The translations under genes and the position numbers were made by a program. The notes under the pieces were generated by a model. It was not told where the DNA came from, did no database searches, and saw only the letters and a list, made by a program, of their open reading frames with translations. From positions 124,001 to 188,000 of the forward strand of contig JALFVL010000042.1 in assembly GCA_022787165.1 (NCBI GenBank): DNA of 64,000 nucleotides, given 5' to 3'. This DNA is from Clostridiales bacterium (lineage in GTDB: Bacteria; Bacillota; Clostridia; Christensenellales; Aristaeellaceae). Below are positions 60,412 through 64,000 of the stretch, one piece after another (position 1 is the first letter of the stretch; each line of letters begins with the position of its first letter).

Positions 60412-60418
60412 TCGGTTT
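60409..60418. promoter_or_regulatory. LacI-type operator candidate over the -35
   Basis: AAATCGGTTT on the plus strand (AAACCGATTT on the minus strand) is one base short of the perfect palindrome AAACCGGTTT seen in LacI-family operators, and overlaps the -35 box. Confidence 0.4.
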
Positions 60419-60501
60419 CGGAAATTTTCTTTTAACAGATTTCATTACAAACAAAACCGCCTTTTGTCCCAACTATCCAAATAAATCCAGCGATCTCCCG
60501 C

Positions 60502-61581
60502 TCACGCCCCGACGCAGGCCAGGCTCATCAGGAAGGGCGCGGTGCCCTTGGTGTCGCCGCTGCAGACCGTCTCGTGGATGTAGTATTCATAATCGCCGCT
60601 GCGGTAGGGCGACCCGCCCAGGCCCGCGACCTTGCAAATTTGCGTCAGCTCCGGATAGCCGTCCGCCGCCGTCACGACATTCTTTGCCCAGAGCGTGTCC
60701 ATGCTCTCCCTGGCCATGGCGACAGCCTCTTCGCCCGCCACGCCAAGCTCCGCGCCGCGCATCAGGCCGTAGATGAACATCGCCGAGCAGGAGGATTCCG
60801 CATAGTTCTCTTCGTTGGCCGGCATGTCCATCACCTGATGCCAGAGCCCATCCTCCCCCCTGCTGCGCGCGACGGCGTCAAGCAGGCTGCCAAGCTGCGC
60901 GGCGATGGCGGCGTAGCCGGGATGCTCCCTGGGCATCACGCTGAGCACGTCGGCATGGGCCATCACGAACCAGCCCATCGCCCGGCCCCAGACGTGCGGC
61001 GAATGACCGGTTTGGGGGTCAGCCCAGGGCTGTGCCTTCGCGGAGTCCCAGGCGTGTACATGCAGCCCGGAGGGGAGCTTCGTCTTTTCAAAGATCAGCG
61101 TCATCTGGCGCACGACCTCGTCAAGCCACTGCGCCTCCCCAAAGGTGACGGCGAATTCCGCCAGGAACGGGCAGGCCATGTAGATGCCGTCCAGCCACAT
61201 CTGCTCCGGGTAGATCTTCTTGTGCCAGAAGCCGCCCTCCTTCGTGCGCGGATGCGTCTGCATCTGGCTAATCAGATGTCGGCAGGCCTTCTCGTATTTC
61301 GCCTCGCCCGTCGCGCGGAACATGCGCAGCGCCGTGCGGCCCATGCAGATCATGTCGATGTTGTACTTGTCCGGCTCGTAGGTCAGAATCTCGCCCTCCG
61401 GCGTGACATATTTGTCCACGTTGGCGCGCGCCGCGTCAAAAAAGCGCCGCTCGCCCGTCTTTTCAAACACGTCGACCCAGGCCTTGGTGATGATGCCCCG
61501 CTCATAGCACCAGTGATAGTCGTATTCCTGCTCGCGCACGAGCGTCCCCTCTCCGGCAAGCAGCGTCTTCTCGTAGGCCAT
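60502..61581 (-). CDS. Unsaturated rhamnogalacturonyl hydrolase, GH105
   Basis: GH105 enzymes hydrate and remove the 4,5-unsaturated galacturonate left on pectin or rhamnogalacturonan fragments by lyases. The 359-residue protein is an (alpha/alpha)6 barrel with YNIDMICMGRTAL (D76) and EQMWLDGIYMACPF (D131); the 55-residue spacing of the two Asp equals that of YteR, which I recall as D88 and D143. WGRAMGWFVMAHADVL is also typical. No signal peptide: it acts in the cytoplasm. The ATG at 61581 follows AAGGGGA; the TTG at 61605 has no such site. Confidence 0.93.
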   Translation of the reverse strand: MAYEKTLLAGEGTLVREQEYDYHWCYERGIITKAWVDVFEKTGERRFFDAARANVDKYVTPEGEILTYEPDKYNIDMICMGRTALRMFRATGEAKYEKACRHLISQMQTHPRTKEGGFWHKKIYPEQMWLDGIYMACPFLAEFAVTFGEAQWLDEVVRQMTLIFEKTKLPSGLHVHAWDSAKAQPWADPQTGHSPHVWGRAMGWFVMAHADVLSVMPREHPGYAAIAAQLGSLLDAVARSRGEDGLWHQVMDMPANEENYAESSCSAMFIYGLMRGAELGVAGEEAVAMARESMDTLWAKNVVTAADGYPELTQICKVAGLGGSPYRSGDYEYYIHETVCSGDTKGTAPFLMSLACVGA

Positions 61582-61601
61582 TACGCGTTCCCCTTTCTCG
61601 C

Positions 61602-62852
61602 TCAATTGGTTGTCTCGACGTCATGCAGCACGATCGCGTCTCCCTGCGCGCCCGTGATGCGGAAATTCTGCAAGGTCAGCCCGCGGACATGCTCCGCCGT
61701 CAGGCCCGCGCAGGTGACGGGCCGGGCCAGCGCGTTCATCACCGGCACCTCCGGCTCCGCCTTGACCAGATGCACCGTCGTGTTGAGGAGGCTGAAATCC
61801 TCGATGGGCGCCTCGGGCAGGCCGTAGATGCAACCCGCCGCGCTCCTGGCCCCCGTGACGATGCAGTCCGCGATGAGGATGCGTCGCACATGCGGCGTGC
61901 CCTCGTTCACCGGCAGCGCGCGCAGGTCCGTCACGACCGGATCCTTGCCGCCCTTGCCGCAGAAATACATCGTGTTGACGACGACCGGGCAGAGCACGTC
62001 GTGCATGATCAGGCCGGTCACGCAGATGTCCTCCACGCTGCCGCCCCGACCCCGGCGCGTCTTGATGCGAATGCCCCTGTCCGTGCCGTCAAATACGCAG
62101 CCGGTGATCGAAACCCGGCGGATGGAGCCGCTCATCTCGCTGCCCAGCACGACGCCGCCGTGGCCGTGCACCATCGTGCAGCCGGTGATGGTGATGTCCT
62201 CGCAGGGCATCAGCCGGTCGCAGTCCTCCGTGCCCGCCTTGATGGCGATGCAGTCGTCGCCGACATCCACATAGCAATCCGAAATCCGCACGCCGCGGCA
62301 GCTCTCCGGGTCGATGCCGTCGGTGTTGGGCGAGTCATAGGGGTTGATGATGGTCAGGCCGCGCACGCCGACGTTCTCGCAGGCCACCGGATGAATCGAC
62401 CAGGCCGGGCTGTTGCGCAGCGTGAAATCTGCCATCAGCACATGCCGGCATTCCTCAAAGCAGACAAAGCAGGGCCGGGCCGCCTTCATTTCGCCCGCGC
62501 GGAACGCCGTCCACCATTTCCGTCCCTGGCCCTCAAGCGTGCCCGGGCCCGTGACGCTGACATGCTCCTCACCCCGCGCGTAGATCAGCGGGCGATGGCT
62601 GTCCTGCTCCCAGCCCTCCCAGCGCAGGCGAAGGACGGGGTACGCGTCAAAATCGTCCGTAAAGCGCAGCGTGCTGCCCGCCTCCAGATGCAGCTCGACG
62701 TGGCTGCGCAGCACAAGCCCGCCGGTCAGATACTCGCCCGCCGGCACGACAACGCGGCCGCCTCCCTGCGCTGCCGATTCGTCAATCGCGCGCTGGATGG
62801 CCTGCGTGCAGAGCCTGCCGTCCGCCGCGGCCCCGAATTCCGTAATCAACAT
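61602..62852 (-). CDS. Polygalacturonase-family glycoside hydrolase, GH28
   Basis: A 416-residue right-handed beta-helix. All GH28 motifs are present: NTDG (176-179, D178), GDDCIAIK (D199, D200), GHG (230-232) and RIK (262-264). It opens ITEFGAAADGRLCTQAIQRAI with no signal peptide, so it works inside the cell on imported oligogalacturonides, probably as an exo-enzyme. The start at 62852 has AAAGGAG. It is transcribed ahead of GH105. Confidence 0.95.
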   Translation of the reverse strand: MLITEFGAAADGRLCTQAIQRAIDESAAQGGGRVVVPAGEYLTGGLVLRSHVELHLEAGSTLRFTDDFDAYPVLRLRWEGWEQDSHRPLIYARGEEHVSVTGPGTLEGQGRKWWTAFRAGEMKAARPCFVCFEECRHVLMADFTLRNSPAWSIHPVACENVGVRGLTIINPYDSPNTDGIDPESCRGVRISDCYVDVGDDCIAIKAGTEDCDRLMPCEDITITGCTMVHGHGGVVLGSEMSGSIRRVSITGCVFDGTDRGIRIKTRRGRGGSVEDICVTGLIMHDVLCPVVVNTMYFCGKGGKDPVVTDLRALPVNEGTPHVRRILIADCIVTGARSAAGCIYGLPEAPIEDFSLLNTTVHLVKAEPEVPVMNALARPVTCAGLTAEHVRGLTLQNFRITGAQGDAIVLHDVETTN

Positions 62853-62923
62853 GGTCAAGCCTTCTCCTTTCCGTCTGTGGTTTTCTTTTTTGCGCGGGCG
62901 GCGCGTTCCGTCGGGATGCGCGC

Positions 62924-62952
62924 TTGCCCGCAGGCGCATTCCATGCTACAAT
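62924..62952 (+). promoter_or_regulatory. Promoter of pectinesterase
   Basis: TTGCCC, 17-base spacer, TACAAT with an extended TGC element. It overlaps the opposing GH28 promoter at its start site. Confidence 0.7.
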
Positions 62953-62967
62953 ATCTCCATACAATTC

Positions 62968-62996
62968 AGTATATGCGATGCTGCACAGGAGGTCAA
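62968..62996 (-). promoter_or_regulatory. Promoter of the GH28-GH105 operon
   Basis: TTGACC, 17-base spacer, TATACT on the minus strand. Its -35 uses the same bases as the ribosome-binding site of pectinesterase. Confidence 0.75.
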
Positions 62997-62997
62997 T

Positions 62998-63972
62998 ATG
63001 TTAATCGAGAATATTTGTACTGTTTCACCAAATTTGGAGGAATGTGCCCTGCAGCGTGCCCTCTCCGCCCTGCCGCAGGACGGCTCTCCCGCCGTGCTGC
63101 GCCTTGCGCCCGGCGTCTACCGCGAGAAGGTCGTGCTCGCGCGGCCCAACACGACGCTCGAGGGCGCCGGCGCGGACTGCACGCGCATCGTCTGGGGCGA
63201 CGCCGCCTACACCCTTCTGGCGGATGGGCGCAAGCGCGGCACCTTCCGCACGGCGACGCTGCGCACGGATGCGCCCGGCATCACGCTGCGCGGCCTGACG
63301 ATCGAAAACGACGCCGCGCCCCGCGAGGCGGCGGGCCAGGCCATCGCGCTCTACGCCGACGGCGACGGCCTGCTCTGCGAGGACTGCCGTCTGCTGGGCG
63401 CGCAGGACACGCTCTTCACCGCGCCGCTCCCGCCCAAAGAGATCGAGAAGGACGGCTTCATCGGCCCCAAGCAGCATGCGCCGCGCGTTGCGCAGCATCA
63501 CGTCTACCGGCGCTGCCTGATCTGCGGCGACGTCGACTTCATCTTCGGCGGCGCGGCCGCATGGTTTGACCGCTGCACGATCAAGAGCATCGACGGCCGC
63601 AGCGACCGCAGCGCGCCCTACGTCGGCTATGCGACCGCCGCCTCCACGCCGGAGGGGCAGCGCCTTGGCTACGTCTTCTCCCATTGCCGCTTTGTTGGCG
63701 AGGGCGTGCCCGAGGGCAGCGTCTACCTGGGCCGGCCGTGGCGCGAATTCGCCAAAACGGTGCTGATCGACTGCGAGCTGGGCGCGCACATCGCCCCCGC
63801 AGGCTTTCACGACTGGAACAAGCCCGCCGCGCATGACACCGCCTTCTACGCGGAATGCGGCAGCTTCGGCCCCGGCGCTGCCGGGGAGCGCTGCGCCTTC
63901 TCCCGCGCGCTCAGCCGCGAGGAGGCCGGCTCGCTCACGCTTTCCGCCTTCCTCGCGCACTGGCAGGCGTGA
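62998..63972 (+). CDS. Pectinesterase, CE8, cytoplasmic
   Basis: The 324-residue beta-helix enzyme removes methyl esters from galacturonate residues. The motifs are GAQDTLF (D137), GDVDFIFGGAAAWF (D180) and YLGRPWRE (R246, W248). No signal peptide, so it demethylates imported oligomers rather than whole pectin. ACAGGAGG precedes the ATG. Divergent from GH28-GH105. Confidence 0.95.
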   Translation: MLIENICTVSPNLEECALQRALSALPQDGSPAVLRLAPGVYREKVVLARPNTTLEGAGADCTRIVWGDAAYTLLADGRKRGTFRTATLRTDAPGITLRGLTIENDAAPREAAGQAIALYADGDGLLCEDCRLLGAQDTLFTAPLPPKEIEKDGFIGPKQHAPRVAQHHVYRRCLICGDVDFIFGGAAAWFDRCTIKSIDGRSDRSAPYVGYATAASTPEGQRLGYVFSHCRFVGEGVPEGSVYLGRPWREFAKTVLIDCELGAHIAPAGFHDWNKPAAHDTAFYAECGSFGPGAAGERCAFSRALSREEAGSLTLSAFLAHWQA

Positions 63973-64000
63973 CGGTCATTCTCCGATCCAGCGATGCAGA

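Noticed and set aside
61623-63569. Long plus-strand frame crossing from GH28 into pectinesterase.
   Set aside because: It is antisense to GH28 for most of its length and out of frame with the pectinesterase, whose motifs are in another frame.

Overview
The window (about 63 percent G+C) reads as a chromosome segment of a high-GC, strictly anaerobic Clostridia-type Firmicute, probably a gut or plant-biomass organism of the Oscillospirales/Christensenellales kind. The evidence is AGGAGG ribosome-binding sites, sigma-A type promoters with 16-18 base spacers, the yabN-hup and rsmD-coaD neighbourhoods typical of Firmicutes, a pyrophosphate-type phosphofructokinase, a small protein resembling the glycyl-radical end of anaerobic ribonucleotide reductase, TRAP and sugar ABC transporters, and cytoplasmic pectin-breakdown enzymes. 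No tRNA, rRNA, CRISPR array, prophage or transposase gene was seen.

Layout. 1-17 kb is mostly housekeeping: a cut-off AEC transporter; rsmD, coaD, a coiled-coil protein, a glycosyltransferase, mazG/yabN and HU on the minus strand; alr with a 5-formyl-THF cyclo-ligase and a membrane protein, divergent from a YkvI-like protein; a catalytically dead M1-peptidase-like protein with a zinc-ribbon protein; a five-gene minus-strand operon (GT2-GtrA fusion, CPBP protease, rlmH, amino acid kinase, PHP phosphatase); then trpS. 16.3-19.6 kb holds a hairpin-rich intergenic element, the small NrdD-like protein, a NitT/TauT-type ABC transporter and a 63-base near-perfect inverted repeat that shares an 18-mer with the hairpin-rich element.

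19.6-31.4 kb carries pseudouridine breakdown (psuK-psuG) divergent from a uracil permease, two paralogous TRAP transporters in opposite internal gene order (Q-M-P then P-Q-M), and PPi-phosphofructokinase. 31.6-38.3 kb has a MacAB-type ABC exporter operon with two adaptors, a PRK06851-like P-loop protein and a MATE exporter preceded by a tetO-like palindrome. 38.4-48.0 kb is a ten-gene minus-strand operon encoding an Mrp/Mbh-type ion-translocating membrane module: E, F, G, MbhD, an MbhE-MnhB fusion, C, then four MrpD/NuoL-like subunits. It has no hydrogenase or other redox subunit in the window.

48.3-64 kb has a small unknown protein, two tandem class IV aminotransferases, a GT2 enzyme, a complete sugar ABC importer operon with its own ATPase and a RarA-C-terminus-like protein, and a pectin locus. 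In the pectin locus, cytoplasmic pectinesterase (plus strand) faces GH28 and GH105 (minus strand), followed by a second sugar ABC importer that lacks its own ATPase. The inferred route is import of pectin oligomers by the second ABC importer, then demethylation and hydrolysis inside the cell. The multifunctional ATPase of the neighbouring operon may energise both importers.
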